DNA of 58,176 bases from Pelomyxa schiedti (lineage: Eukaryota; Evosea; Pelobiontida; Pelomyxidae). Within the stretch, counting starts at the first letter, position 1, and the number at the start of each line of letters is the position of its first letter. The stretch spans positions 1 through 58,176 of the forward strand of contig JAHLWZ010000890.1 of assembly GCA_020536535.1 (NCBI GenBank), in the 5' to 3' direction. Below the pieces are notes generated by a model. It was not told where the DNA came from. It ran no database searches and saw only the letters and a program-made list of their open reading frames with translations. Shown in pieces: positions 31,455 to 42,497 of the stretch. Both the position numbers and the translations under genes were made by a program.

Positions 31455-34400
31455 ATGGCGGCTAGTGGTTCTGATGGTGTTATAGGACGGCTCAAAATAA
31501 CTGGTTTAGCAACATCACCAATACGAGGATTTCGAGGATTCACCTATTTGTTTTTGTTTAGTTGTTAAGGCATGGGACTTGCCAATATGTGACTTGATGA
31601 CGAGGACATCTGATCCGTTTTGTGTGTTGACGCTAGAGGGTGATGACAAGGAGGAAAAGACTCAAGTGATTCCAAAAAATTTGAAGCCTGAATGGGTGTG
31701 TTGTTTTGGCTCCTTCTCTTCTCTGGGCTTACTCCTTACTTCCAAAAAAAATTGCAGAACGAAACATTTAATATGTAAGCATTTCAAACTCCTTTGAATT
31801 TGATGGCCAACTTTCCAAATCACCAGTGTTTATCTAACACCACTCCCCATTCTCACAATCTCTGTTTGGGATGACAACAAATTGAAATCGGCTGAGTTCA
31901 TGGGCGATGTAAGCCTCTTTGACTGAATTTCCCAAATTATAACACTCCTCAAGACTACAGTGGATGTTGTAAGACACGGTCTCCATGACCAGTTACCACA
32001 CGAACTCTGTTTATCATTTACAAAACAAAACGGACGGGAGCTGGAGAACACAGGGAAACTTATTGTAAATGCACAATATAAATTTACTCAGGTACCTCAT
32101 ATACCGCTCACTTCCTTCTAAAGAGGCGTTCAGGATGCAGATCCTGTGTACAAGGCATTCCTTGCTCTTCAGTCGAAAAGTTGGAGTGTAGCCATACGAT
32201 TGGCAACCACCTCTCTTCAGATATTCCCTGTAGAATATAGATTATTCTTGTATGGGTAGTGCCATCCATAACGTACTCTTATGGCACAATTAGAGCAAGG
32301 GCTGAGGCATATCTCAGTGCACGGGAAGCAGATTTGGCTCTAGCAGATGCTGAGAAGGCAATCCAATTTGCCCCAAAATGTGGCGATGTAATCTTGCTTC
32401 CCCACTTTCAAAACTTGACAAAGAAACAATAACCAAAAAAAAGGCTTATTACTTTCTAGGAATGGCACTCTTTGAGAAAATGGATCACGCAAGTGCCAGG
32501 GAGGCCTTGCAAAAAGGTCTTGCACTAGCACCGCTGGATCAGCGTCTTCTCAGAGCACTAGACAAACTTGATGTGAGAATTATGAAACAGAAAGTGTGTT
32601 TCTTTATACACTGGAGCAGTTTTTAATACATGGGGAAAAAAAGATAAAGCAAAGCTTAGATACAGGAAAGGCTGCCTTTGGTGCAAAAAGATATGAGGAT
32701 GCTCTGTTTTCCTTCAGTAAAGCCATCAAGAATAATCCCCAAAACGGTTCTTACTACATCTATAGGTTGATAGTGTGCATGGTTCCTTATTAATATATTT
32801 TAGGGCTCTCACTCACTTAATGATGCTAAAAATGGATTCTGCCGCTAGTGATGTAAGAAGTGCTGTAGCTTTGAGACCAGACTGGTGTCAGGTTAATTTC
32901 TCTTCTCCGACGATATATTGATCTTTTTTCCAAAGGTAGACTGCAATAAAACGGGATACCTTTTGAAACAAGCTAAAGTCAAGCTCATAATGAAACGGCG
33001 TTTCGTTTGCCTGAAAGACCACTTTTTAGTGTACATGAAGGCTGATAAAGGTCTCGTTGTTAAAGGCATCATCTGCTTGCATACAAGTTCCTCTGTACTG
33101 AAGGCCAGGACTAGGAATCAATTCACAGTCCAGACTACCACAAAGTAAGATTTTGTTGTTTTATTTCCCTCCAACAAAACAAAGGAATTATGAGTTCAAA
33201 GCCGATTCGGATGAAGAAACTCTGTCCTGGATTTCTTCTATTGATAAAGCCATACACACTCCTATCAGCATAACAACCGATCAAAATGAGAACCAGTTTT
33301 GGAGTGCCGAATCTGTAAGCATTCAAAACAATATTCATCGTTACTCTTCAAAGAGGAAAAATAACTGGTAATAGAAGAGCATGAAACCCAGGGTAGGTGA
33401 AATTGCTTCGGCAGCCACCTCGTTAGGTGACAAGATCCGTTCCAGGGTACACATTGACCAGTCAAATAACCTCGTTCACATTCTTGCAGCTCAGTACAAT
33501 ACCCATGGCGTCAGCGGATATGTCAGGATTTCTCCACAAAATGGGACAGGTCAATACCTCTTGGAAGAGAAGATTCTTCCTCCTTAAGGGTTCCACTCTA
33601 TACTACACCGACCTCTCAAATGTACCAGGTACCTCTAGCCAATGTTTATTCTAACCTTGTTCAACAGGAAAATCCTAGCCAGTTGGATCAAATTCAGCCA
33701 ATTGGAACAATAGACTTGAGCTCTCGGGTTGGCTTTGCACCTGCAGGTCCTCAGGTTCATAAAGACTTCGCATTTGAGCTTAGGTATGCACACTAAATAA
33801 TCGCCAGCAACTAAGATGATAGATCTCCATACCGGAAGTACTTCCTGGCTGCTGAATCAAAGGAAAAATATCTCCTGTGGAAGGCAGCACTCTTGAAAGT
33901 TGTTGGAGAAAGTGCCCACGGAGGTTCCAACTACGAGGTAATAATACCCCAACCAAAGCACAAGCACAAGCACAAGCACAAGCACAAGCACAAGCACAAG
34001 CACAAGCACAAGCACAAGCACAAGCACAAGCACAAGCACAAGCACAAGCACAAGCACAAGCACAAGCACAAGCACAAACATTCAAACAAACTCAAGTAAT
34101 CCCAACAGTTTCTGGAAGAGCCAACAGATACAGGGGACGCCCCACTCCCCACGCCGACCACGTTCGATACCGCGCCAGTTACCTACACTCCGGGCCACAT
34201 CACCACAACCACCGCCGTCACCCGCACCGCGACGCTCCTCGTCGACGCCGCCATCAACTCCCTGCCCACCCCGCCCAGCCCCGCGGTCCCCGCCTCCTCC
34301 TCCGCCTCGTCCTCGGCCTCCGCGGGAGCCAGCGGCAGCACCACCGCCGCGACGACGGGGCAAACGGCCGTGTGCACCGTGACGCCGCTGTCGAAGCGCG

Positions 34401-34684
34401 AGTCGCCGGAGGGCAGGTACTTCTCCAAGATAGGGCTGGAGAACCCGGGCTCCGCGTCGCTGGCGCCGAGCACCGGGCTCAGCGGGCTCAACCAGCTGTT
34501 CGACACTGTGGACGACGAGGTGCCTTTGATGGCGGACTACACTGAGGGCGCAAAGGGGCCCAGGAAGATGAAGAACATGAAGAAGAAGGGAGAGTATGCC
34601 GATGATGACAGTGACGACGAGGACGAGGAAGTGCCTGAAGAGGAAGAGAGTGACAAGTGCAAGTGCCCGTGCTCCATTATGTAA
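31455..34684 (+). CDS. C2-TPR-PH-PH protein with C-terminal CaaX motif
   Basis: Start at ATG 31455 (MAASGSDGVIGRLKIT, then a 58-nt intron, then VVKAWDLPICDLMTRTSDPF), a type-I-like C2 domain with KPEWNETF and VWDDNKLKSAEFMGDV. From about 32120, TPR units follow: YKAFLALQSKSWSVAIRLA, RAEAYLSAREADLALADAEK, AYYFLGMALFEKMDHASARE, AAFGAKRYEDALFSFSKA. A PH domain follows (GYLLKQAKVKLIMKRRFVCL to ETLSWISSIDKAIH), then a second (MSGFLHKMGQVNTSWKRRFF to KEKYLLWKAALLKV). The last exon, after the 171-nt repeat-bearing intron 33938-34108, is Thr/Ser/Ala-rich, then acidic, ending KCKCPCSIM, a CaaX box. C2, PH and prenylation all suggest membrane recruitment, and TPRs suggest a protein partner. I know no named protein with this order. 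The single-gene reading rests on one uninterrupted series of plus-strand exons. Confidence 0.75.
33956..34075 (+). repeat. Hexanucleotide tandem repeat, 20 perfect AAGCAC units, intronic
   Basis: Twenty uninterrupted copies of AAGCAC (120 bases). It is open in several frames (Gln-Ala, Lys-His and so on). The frame analysis, however, puts it inside an intron: the PH exon ends GGSNYE at 33937 followed by GTAATA, and the last exon resumes in phase 0 after CCCAACAG at 34108, in the only frame that yields the CaaX-terminated protein. Confidence 0.9.
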
Positions 34685-34780
34685 CACAAGTCACGAAAGA
34701 AAGATGTAGCAACTGAAGAAAATTTTCTTTTTTTGACTTTAAAACAAAATGGATGGTTTTTATTGTTTACATTACATTGC

Positions 34781-36055
34781 TTACACTATGGAGACACCCT
34801 TTTCTTTTGCCCACTCCACATACTCGTCCAGTAAAACTGGCCCTAGGCAAGGTGTTACATATGGAAAATTACAGGGGTTGCGCACAGGCACTGGTTTCAT
34901 CATAGCCTGCAAAGTCCTTCTTTACGGAACGAGAAAAGTCCAAGAAGTTGGTCCATTGATCGAGGTTCATGCTTTTCTTGCCGGTATCCTGTGTATCATT
35001 CCTTTGAACTGGAAAAGGAGTTACATATAACTTACCTGCAAGAATTCCCTGAACGTGGGTGTGAAGGGATATCGTCCCTCAGTTAATAATTTTAACATGG
35101 GATCGACAGCTCCAATGTCTAGTGAGGGTCACATCAAGAAGCATGGGGTGAACAAACCGAGAATTTTGGATTCCTTCTCTTTGGCAAAAAAAAAGGCAAA
35201 CCTATACACTTCTCTAAATTTGGTGAAATCATTGAGTTCATCTCGAAACACTGTCATTTGTGCTCTAAATTTTACTATGTTATCAATTCTACAAAACTAG
35301 TTGGTATTCGTGGTTGAAACGAGGTAGATAAAACTTGAGTTTTTCCAGTCCACCAATAAATTCTTCTCTGGAGAAGAATCCCATTTCTTGGGCATTAAGA
35401 TGCCACGCAAGAACCAAAACACTAATCTAGCTGTTTTGTGGGGAAGGAAGGAAAAAGTATTGAGCATACATCTTCTGGGACTACACCCAGTTCTGTGCAC
35501 AGTTGCTCTATACCATCAGGACCTATTTTTCCTTCCCCAGGAGGAGCTGAGATATATAAAGGTTAAATTGTTAAAATAAACAGAGGGATAATGATACTTT
35601 CAAATTGTTTGAACATTGCTTCCAGATCCTCCGGATCGAAGCCATCCTAAAGAATTGTTTGCATGCCGAATGATAACAAAAGGGCGATACAATCTTCTTT
35701 CTTGTTTCCAAGAAGAGTGGGAGTATTAGCAAAGACGAGAAGTTGAGTGAATTCCCCATTTTTTACTTTTGGTGAAGTGGAAAACGTACTTTGGAGTAGG
35801 TGCTGGAGTGGTTGGTGCAGGCGGAAATCCTGCTACCTTATTCAGCGAATCTCTGTGTGTTTTCGTGGGTGCCGGTGCTGCTGTTGCTGAAGTAGAAGTG
35901 GAAGTGGAAGTTGTTGTGGTTGAGGTGGAGGAGTTCGAATAAGTATAAGGAGAGGAAGATCCCGATGATGATGAACACGTGGATGACGACGAATACGTAG
36001 TAGAACTGCTTGTCGTGCCAGATCCACCCGACTTCTTGCTGCCGCCGTGGCCCAT
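34781..36055 (-). CDS. DCUN1D (Dcn1-like) cullin neddylation factor
   Basis: Start at ATG 36055, MGHGGSKKSGGSGTTSS, then a Ser/Thr-rich region of about 70 residues, then the potentiating-neddylation domain in small exons. These give KIGPDGIEQLCTELGVVPED, LAWHLNAQEMGFFSREEFIG and GLEKLKFYLP. They continue with LNDFTKFREVYRFAFFFAKE, LKLLTEGRYPFTPTFREFLQ, QWTNFLDFSRSVKKDFAGYD and, after a 43-nt intron, SAWPVLLDEYVEWAKEKG and stop at 34781-34783. Dcn1 proteins bind cullins and the NEDD8 E2 to promote cullin neddylation. The DEYVEW end matches the conserved C-terminal cullin-binding surface. The MGxxxSK N-terminus fits an N-myristoylation signal, as in animal DCUN1D3, so membrane targeting is plausible. 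It converges with the PH-domain gene, 96 nt away. Confidence 0.9.
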
Positions 36056-36246
36056 TCGCCGTTACCGTACGTGAAACTTTCTCTTTTCCCGTCCGTTGCG
36101 AAGATCCATGACATGTCAGACCCACATTTGATTTGATTTCATTTGATTGTGTTTCTTTTCTTTTTAAGTTGCCTTAAGGAGAGACAACACGGCCCGGGCT
36201 TTTGTTGCTGTCAGTATTCGTTTATGGACCATGCTGTATTAACAAT

Positions 36247-37443
36247 TCATAGTTCTTGGTGCCATTCCCAGTACCCAGTGGCTCCATTCAACCGAGGCTG
36301 AAAGAACAGTGGACCCCGGAGAAATACGGAATTCCAGGAGGAAATATGTTCTAGATAGAACCGCATAGCAGCTTTCACCTCGGAGACAAAGTGGTCGGGT
36401 TCACACCAGGGTGATGATGAGACTTCCTCCTTGAACTCCGAATCATCCTCAGTGTCAAGGAGGGTCTGAAACTCCTCCTGTCTAGACGGTATTTTAGGGA
36501 ACAGGAAAAAAGTATGCACCGATACATACCCATCGGTACCGGGGGTATACGGAGTTATGCCGACCATACCCGGCCTTCCTTCTCGTGGATATATCTGCGT
36601 TAAATTCTTTTCGTCAGCCCACAGTCTGCCTGTCCTCAGAGGAATCTCTGGGCCGCGTGCATTAGGAGGCCAAAATGCCGGTACTACGGCAAACGAATTT
36701 CCATTGTATGTGGCCGCAATCCCTTGAAGTTTTCTCAGATAACTCAAAAGAGGAATTATGCAATACCCATTGAAATCGGGACAGTGTGACCGTCTTCATC
36801 ATCAGGAATAGGCCGAGAATTCACCTCGAGAACGCAGGCAACTCGAATATTCACAATCACTGGAGACCCAACATTCCAAGCCTCTTGGTTTTTCAGCTCG
36901 CCCACAACTTTTTGAACCAAGTCATCAGACCCGTCCTTGGAGTCGTCATCTGGAATAGCTCCAACCAACCATATCTCAACCACGAAGCTCGAAATTGTAT
37001 TAGCTTCTCCAATGAGTCCGGCTTTGAGCACCTTGGCCAAATCACGGGCACTCCTGCGGGAATCCATGTGTGTACAAGCTATTCTATCAGTCTGAGGGCA
37101 CCTTGCTACTAGCAACAAACAGGTAGTGGCATCATCACTCCCAACAAACTCAAATCCTTCATCCAATCCACAAAAGCATATCTCTAAAGGGCATGTAGGT
37201 ATGTCATACATGCGTTGGAAGAGATGGAGCATGAAAAACAAAGAAGAAGAAAGAGAAACCACGTTTTTGAGAGAGACCATGCAGCTTAAGTTAACCTTTT
37301 TGTCCCACATAGAGACTCCTGGCAGTTAAAGGGACCACTGCTTTCGGAATCTGAGCGAAAGCAACTGAGGACGCGTGCAAATCTGGCACATCGCCGCCAA
37401 AAATCCTCACCCACTTTTCACAACGAACTCGCCAGTCTGCCAT
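36247..37443 (-). CDS. Protein N-terminal asparagine amidohydrolase (NTAN1)
   Basis: Start taken at ATG 37443 (MADWRVRCEKWVRIFGG); an in-frame ATG lies further upstream. Exon 1 ends near SLYVGQK, exon 2 begins around ICFCGLDEGFEFVGSDDATT, and a 44-nt intron (GTATTG...TTCAAG) joins VPISMG to IAATYNGNSF. Hallmarks of NTAN1 are SDDATTC with the catalytic Cys, THMDS, EIWLVGAIPDD, and SSSPWCEPDHFVSEVKAAM near the end (SPLAEPPHFV in animals). The enzyme deamidates N-terminal Asn to Asp, feeding the arginine N-degron pathway. Length of about 330 residues is near the usual 310. It sits head-to-tail upstream of the DCUN1D gene, also part of the ubiquitin system, but co-regulation is only a guess. Confidence 0.88.
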
Positions 37444-37786
37444 GGCTCCTCGAGGAGGCGAAAAGAAACGGTTTTTAAAATTACTTGTACTTCTGGGAAT
37501 GCCCATCAATGCGGGTATCTTACAAACAACCAGAAGCCCCTCGGCTGTGGGCTTCGTGCCAATCTCTTTTTTGATTTGGGGAAAGACTGGTGGTCCTGCT
37601 GGAGACCATCCGGATTCTTTACAATAGAATTTAGAAAGAATCGGAAATTCATAGGGTTAAACCTCAACTTTGGTGCAGCAAAGAGGCAAATTTACTGCCC
37701 ACCTAATTTTGGTAAATAAAAGTCCTGTGCTTTGGCAGGCAGCAGGCCTTGCGTATTTCATCAAAAACCGGGTGTAAAAGGGCCAA
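37444..37786. other. Divergent promoter region between NTAN1 and START genes
   Basis: About 340 bases. A plus-strand frame from 37442 (MAPRGGEKKRFLKLLVLL) overlaps the first codon of NTAN1 through a CCATGG palindrome and could be a 5' exon of the START gene, but I see no conserved sequence to support that. Confidence 0.35.
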
Positions 37787-38654
37787 ATGATGACACCGGA
37801 GAGCCTTGCGGATGACTATTCGGAGGTGATCGATGATTCCTTCGCCATTCTGAAAGCTGACGTTCTGTGTGACTACGAGAATTTGCCAGGCGATCCACAC
37901 CCTCCCGTGATGAAGGAGGGTCAAACCTGTCAAAATAATTGGGAGACTTACAGTGACACTGGGGTCGTTTGTGTCAAGAAAACTTGGAAATCTGATAATG
38001 ATGTGGCTCCATGCTATAAAGCCGTTGGGATAATTCCAAATTGTACACCAGATGACATTCTGAGCCAAGTGATCCTTAATCCGGATGATAATTGCATTCG
38101 GGTTTGTGCTTTTTGGTTAAACTTAGCGTGAATAGAGACTGATTAAGAGTAGGTTTGGAATCCAACGCATGCTGGATATAAAGTTATTTGCGAAACAGAC
38201 AGAAGTGATCTCAGGCACGTGAGACTTTTCATTCTCAAGCAAGATGGAGGCCTAATGGCAGTTGTCAGTCCCAGGTAAACTTTTTTGTTTTTTTGCCAAG
38301 GAAACTACCACTCATTTCATTCCAGAGATTTCGGGCAACTCAGTGCGTGGGTCAAAGAAGATGGCCGAATATGGTACATGACAACTTCAGTGGATGATGA
38401 ATCCGTCAATGAACCAAATCCCGGCTATGTAAGGGGCACTGTGTGGCCGTCTGGATTCATGCTTGAGCCAGTACCCAATAGCAACGCAACCAGGGTGCAT
38501 TACACAATGCATGCTGATTTGGCTGGTTCTTTACCGAGATGGATCATTGATTGGGTATGACCTTCCAATGAGATAAGGTGCCCTACTAATGAAGTGACAG
38601 GCAATTCCACCCCAAATGACCAGTTTTTTCACGTTGGCTGCACAACTGTTGTAA
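37787..38654 (+). CDS. START-domain lipid-binding protein
   Basis: Start at ATG 37787 (MMTPESLADDYSEVIDD; the second Met is equally possible). Exons resolve into one START domain of about 220 residues: WETYSDTGVVCVKKTW, CYKAVGIIPNCTPDDIL, DNCIRVWNPTHAGYKVI, VSPRDFGQLSAWVKEDG, YVRGTVWPSGFMLEPVP, VHYTMHADLAGSLPRWIIDW and a last exon AIPPQMTSFFTLAAQLL with TAA at 38652-38654. These correspond to the usual START blocks (YKKT, RDF, SGxxxEP, DxxGxxPxWxxD). The fold is a hydrophobic pocket that carries a sterol, phospholipid or sphingolipid between membranes. The ligand cannot be told from sequence. No membrane anchor or other domain is attached in the part seen. Confidence 0.85.
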
Positions 38655-38935
38655 GTTTGTTTGTAAAAGTACTATTCATTGTGGGTGCTTCCAGTGCTCA
38701 GCATCTTTATCGTTGCCAGGCATTGTAGCTCCAATGTAGTCGTGCACAAAAAAAAAAGTTTTCTCCAAGCAGTGGGGTGAAGGTGTTGAAGCTTGGCCCA
38801 ACAACATGACCAAGCCACATCATCATAATTTGAAAAAAAAATCTGAACATGTGATAAAATTCCCCGAAACACACATTGGAACAAAAAACAATTAACTTGT
38901 AGTGCTGCGCGTCGGAGGCACCTGGTGAAGTCAAG

Positions 38936-41900
38936 ATGTCGTACGACAGGTACTCAAAGTGCCATTTGCCAAACAAACCAAAGAAACAAAAGCAAACGAG
39001 CGATTGATTGATTGCGTGCCATAACTACAGGAGGAGTGACAACCGACCCAGTGAGCGTGAAAGCAGATACCAGCAGAGTGACAGCGGAGGCGGGGGCTAC
39101 CACGACGACTACCAATCGAGGGGAGGAGGATACCGTGGTGGTGGCGGTGGAGGTGGATCGTACAGAGGGCGAGGTGGAGGAGGGGGTAGGTATCGCGGGG
39201 ACGGAGGTAGTCGCTCCCCGGAGGGTGTCAAGCCCGCTCCTCACTACACTCTCCCTCAGCAGGTTTCATTTCCCCTTGTGCTTGGGGCAGTGCTTTTGTT
39301 TTTTTTTGTTGTTGTTGTTGTTGTTGTTGTTTTTGTTTGCTTTGTTTTGTTTTGTTTTTTAACCCTCGTCTCTACTGTAAAAGCCACCACCTGTGTGCCC
39401 ACTGCTTATCACTTTGGGAGATAAAGAGCAGCTTGGAGCACAAACTCTGGAAAGGTGTAACGGAGCTAATTTTTTTTTCCCCCCCCCCCTGACTATATTT
39501 GTAGTAAGTTAGAGGATGCCATCCCAATTATTCTAAGTGATTATGCCAAAAATCAGGAAGCTTTCATAGATTTACTGATGCAATGGCAAGCTTTCCTATT
39601 AACTTCGTCCATAGTAATGTCATTCAGTGTGTGCTTCATTCCAATTAAGACCCACATTTATGCCACTGTTGTGGGTCTGGCAAGAATAGAAAATAGAGAA
39701 TTCGGCGAAAAAGTCGTTTCCAAGCTGCAAGAAGAGTTGCAGGTTTTCTCCCACACTACTATATTTGTGGCTCATTGGAAATCCAAGGATTCGTTTACTA
39801 CCATGAAGGATACGCGCACATGTAAATTACTCCTGCGGTTTTTGGCAGAGCTTGTAAATGCCTCGGTAATTGCATCTGCTGTAATGCTCAAGGTATAATC
39901 AATTTTCGTATTACCACCGACACCCGTATATAGACGTTTGATATTTTATTATCATCATTGCAAGAAAAAGATCAACCACGGCCGAGATCCGATTTCTTTC
40001 TATACCTCATTATGGCTACACTTCCCTGGGTATGTAAAGACTTGGTATCCCAGCTCATGCAACCTAGGTAGCCCGTACATTAGTTCAGACGGACAGGGAG
40101 GCTGTAACCAACATTCTCAACCACATTGAAGAACAAATGTCTGGCAGGGCTGATTCTATTTCTGCTTTATCTGTCTGGGAGGATGAGGTATCTCAGTAGG
40201 AACACAAATGAAATCCCAACTTCATTCAGGGTGTCGACTACTTGCAATGGGTATGGCAACAAACAGCTAAAGCAAACGACTGTAACTGGCACACTGATAC
40301 AATTTTGCAACCCTACACACACTTCTTGGATAAGCTGTCTGTTTCACGGCACCACAGCTACACTTCATTTTTGACAATCCCTCCTAATGTTCAACACTTA
40401 AAGAGTCGATTAATTCTCACACTTGTCCAGAGATCAGACTATATCTACCCTAAGCGGAAGGCTACATTTTTTATTCTAGCAGCTGAATCTGAAACGGTAA
40501 GATAAACTGACGGTAAGATTTTCAAAGTGTACATTGTCTGACCTTCTCGTAGGCCCCTTTAGATCGTTTCATAGCAGAGGAATACATTGTTGATACACTG
40601 TTTTATTTCAACGCTTCTCCCAAGGATGCAATAAAACAACTTATGCAACTGTCATCCTTCACTGATGCTGCAGTGATAATGGAAGTAATGCATTTCATCA
40701 AATTGCCATTCACTCACCACTTCAAGGTAATATTTGCGCAAATGTTTCAGCTACCAAGCCCTCCATTTCGACTACTTTACTATGGAGTACTGATTGCCGA
40801 ACTATGTAAAGTTGATAAAATTTTCGTATCCCTGGTAAGGTAATAACACTTCATTTGGCCAACTAATTTCTCTTAGATGGTAAAATCAACTGACGTGCTT
40901 TTTAATCATCTCGAAACAATGGATGCGGAATGTGTGGACAGGTTTTCTGAATGGTTTTCCTGGCACTTGACAAACTTCGATCACCTGTGGGGTTGGGCTT
41001 CATGGTACAAATTCCATTATCCTGTTCCTTTTTTAGTTCTCACTCAACACAGGGATGCTGTGCTCCATCAGCCTGAAATTCCTTCAGCCAAAACGAGTTT
41101 TGTTCGTGATACACTTGAGCATTGTGTGTGCCTATCGTATTGGGAGCGGGTGCAAAGAGCAATACCACCAGCATTTATGGTTTTTATGCCTGCAAAACCC
41201 ACCCCCTCTTTTCCTTGGGGATTATCGTCTGCTGATCAAGTACGTGCTGACCAATCACTGGGCCAGATGGCAGCAAAGATGTTGGAAAAACTTCAATCGA
41301 AGACAGCATCTGATCAGGTTGCTTTTTTTTTTTTGGGTGACGTCAGAATGACCCTTCTTTCAGTTGAAGAAATGGCTAGACTCAATTGTTTGTGACGGTG
41401 GCGTTTCTGTGGATTCACGGCTAAGCTTATTCATTTTCTGTGTGTTGCACATTGGGTCCAAAAGTATCAGCCATCTAACTGCACCTCTTGAAAGGTGAAT
41501 TCCTTCAAATATGACTTTTTGTTTAAGTAACCTGTAGGTACCATCAATTATTGGGAGCCTACATTACATCAGCAGCTGACCGGCAAAAAGTTCTTTCCTG
41601 TATAGTAACATATTGGCTCCATTCTACGCAACGTCAACAAATCAGCATAGAGAGGTTTTTAGCATACAAATTACTGGATCCTCAGTCAGTAATAAATTGG
41701 ATTTTTTCTGGACAGCAGCTGGAGTCTCTAGTTCGGTAGGTCCCTTTCACCTGCTTCTAACTGTAGAAGGCAAAAGTAATCCAAAATAAGGTTCCATCCT
41801 TGGAGAATCCTCTATCATGTTATCTTTCAAAAACTTGCTGCGCCATCTGCTTCCTTAAATAGCGCCGCAGTAAACAAAACAGGCACTGGTGTACCATCTA

Positions 41901-42424
41901 CCCCTACAAAATCTTCTTCCACCACACCTATAACCAAGTCAACTGCAACAACACCCAGTAGCACCTCAACAAGTTCTACAACCTCTTCCACCCCTTCCAC
42001 CTCATCTACAACTATAACTGCAACCACAACATCGGCATCTATGGAAACTGAGGAAACCCGAAAACCCAACACCGATTCTGATACAGTTGAGCTGCAGGAG
42101 TGTCTGAATCTTGTATTACAGGTTCATACCCAGGTGCCAAGCATTCAATTCTAATCATTATTAGAATTTTGCCACAGTCCTTTCTGACCACCTAGACAAA
42201 TTGAAAGAGGAACCTGACTCGTTTTGGTACCGGAAAACCTTGGGCCACCTTCGTGCATTCCTCAGAAGGGTATGCCATCCCGCATTTCGATACTTATTCA
42301 CAAAAAAAAGTTCTGGAACGAGTTACAAGGAAATGTTGGACAAATGCAACACAAGTTCTCTGTCAACCCACGTCTCTCACACGACTTCTCAGGAATCCTG
42401 GAAGCTGTTTCACACACAAACTGA
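38936..42424 (+). CDS. Nuclear cap-binding protein large subunit (CBP80/NCBP1) with RGG-rich N-terminus
   Basis: Start at ATG 38936 (MSYDRRSDNRPSERESRY after a short intron with CTACAG). About 80 residues of Gly/Arg/Tyr repeats (SRGGGYRGGGGGGGSYRG) precede the MIF4G-like body. Matches to CBP80 include: LEDAIPIILSDYAKNQEAF, THIYATVVGLARIENREFGE, LLLRFLAELVNASVIASAVM, VIFAQMFQLPSPPF, METVDAECVDRF-like ETMDAECVDRFSEWFSWHL, FVRDTLEHCVCLSYWERVQ, LFIFCVLHIGSKSISHLTAP, and SVINWIFSGQQLESLV. It binds CBP20 and the 5' m7G cap on nascent mRNA. A Thr/Ser/Pro insertion lies near 41,850-42,050. The 3' end is placed at the TGA after ILEAVSHTN, and that last exon is the least certain part. About a dozen introns. 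Confidence 0.88.
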
Positions 42425-42497
42425 CCACTCCCACGGTCACACCCTTTTTTTTGGCTTCTGTATTGTGTTTTCTCAACACGAATTACTTTCTTGTTAT

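Noticed and set aside
33877-34545. A 222-codon frame with a long Gln-Ala repeat across the hexanucleotide array, and a Lys-His frame
   Set aside because: The repeat makes several frames open by composition. The coding frame after the repeat is a different one, supported by a phase-0 GT-AG intron and a CaaX end.
34082-34687. Minus-strand frame rich in Arg/Gly opposite the last PH-gene exon
   Set aside because: Shadow of the GC-rich coding exon. No domain, and the plus strand has a supported frame.
39300-39365. TTG/GTT trinucleotide run near 39310-39330 as a coding repeat
   Set aside because: It lies in an intron between the RGG exon and the next CBP80 exon and codes only Val/Leu runs ending in stops.
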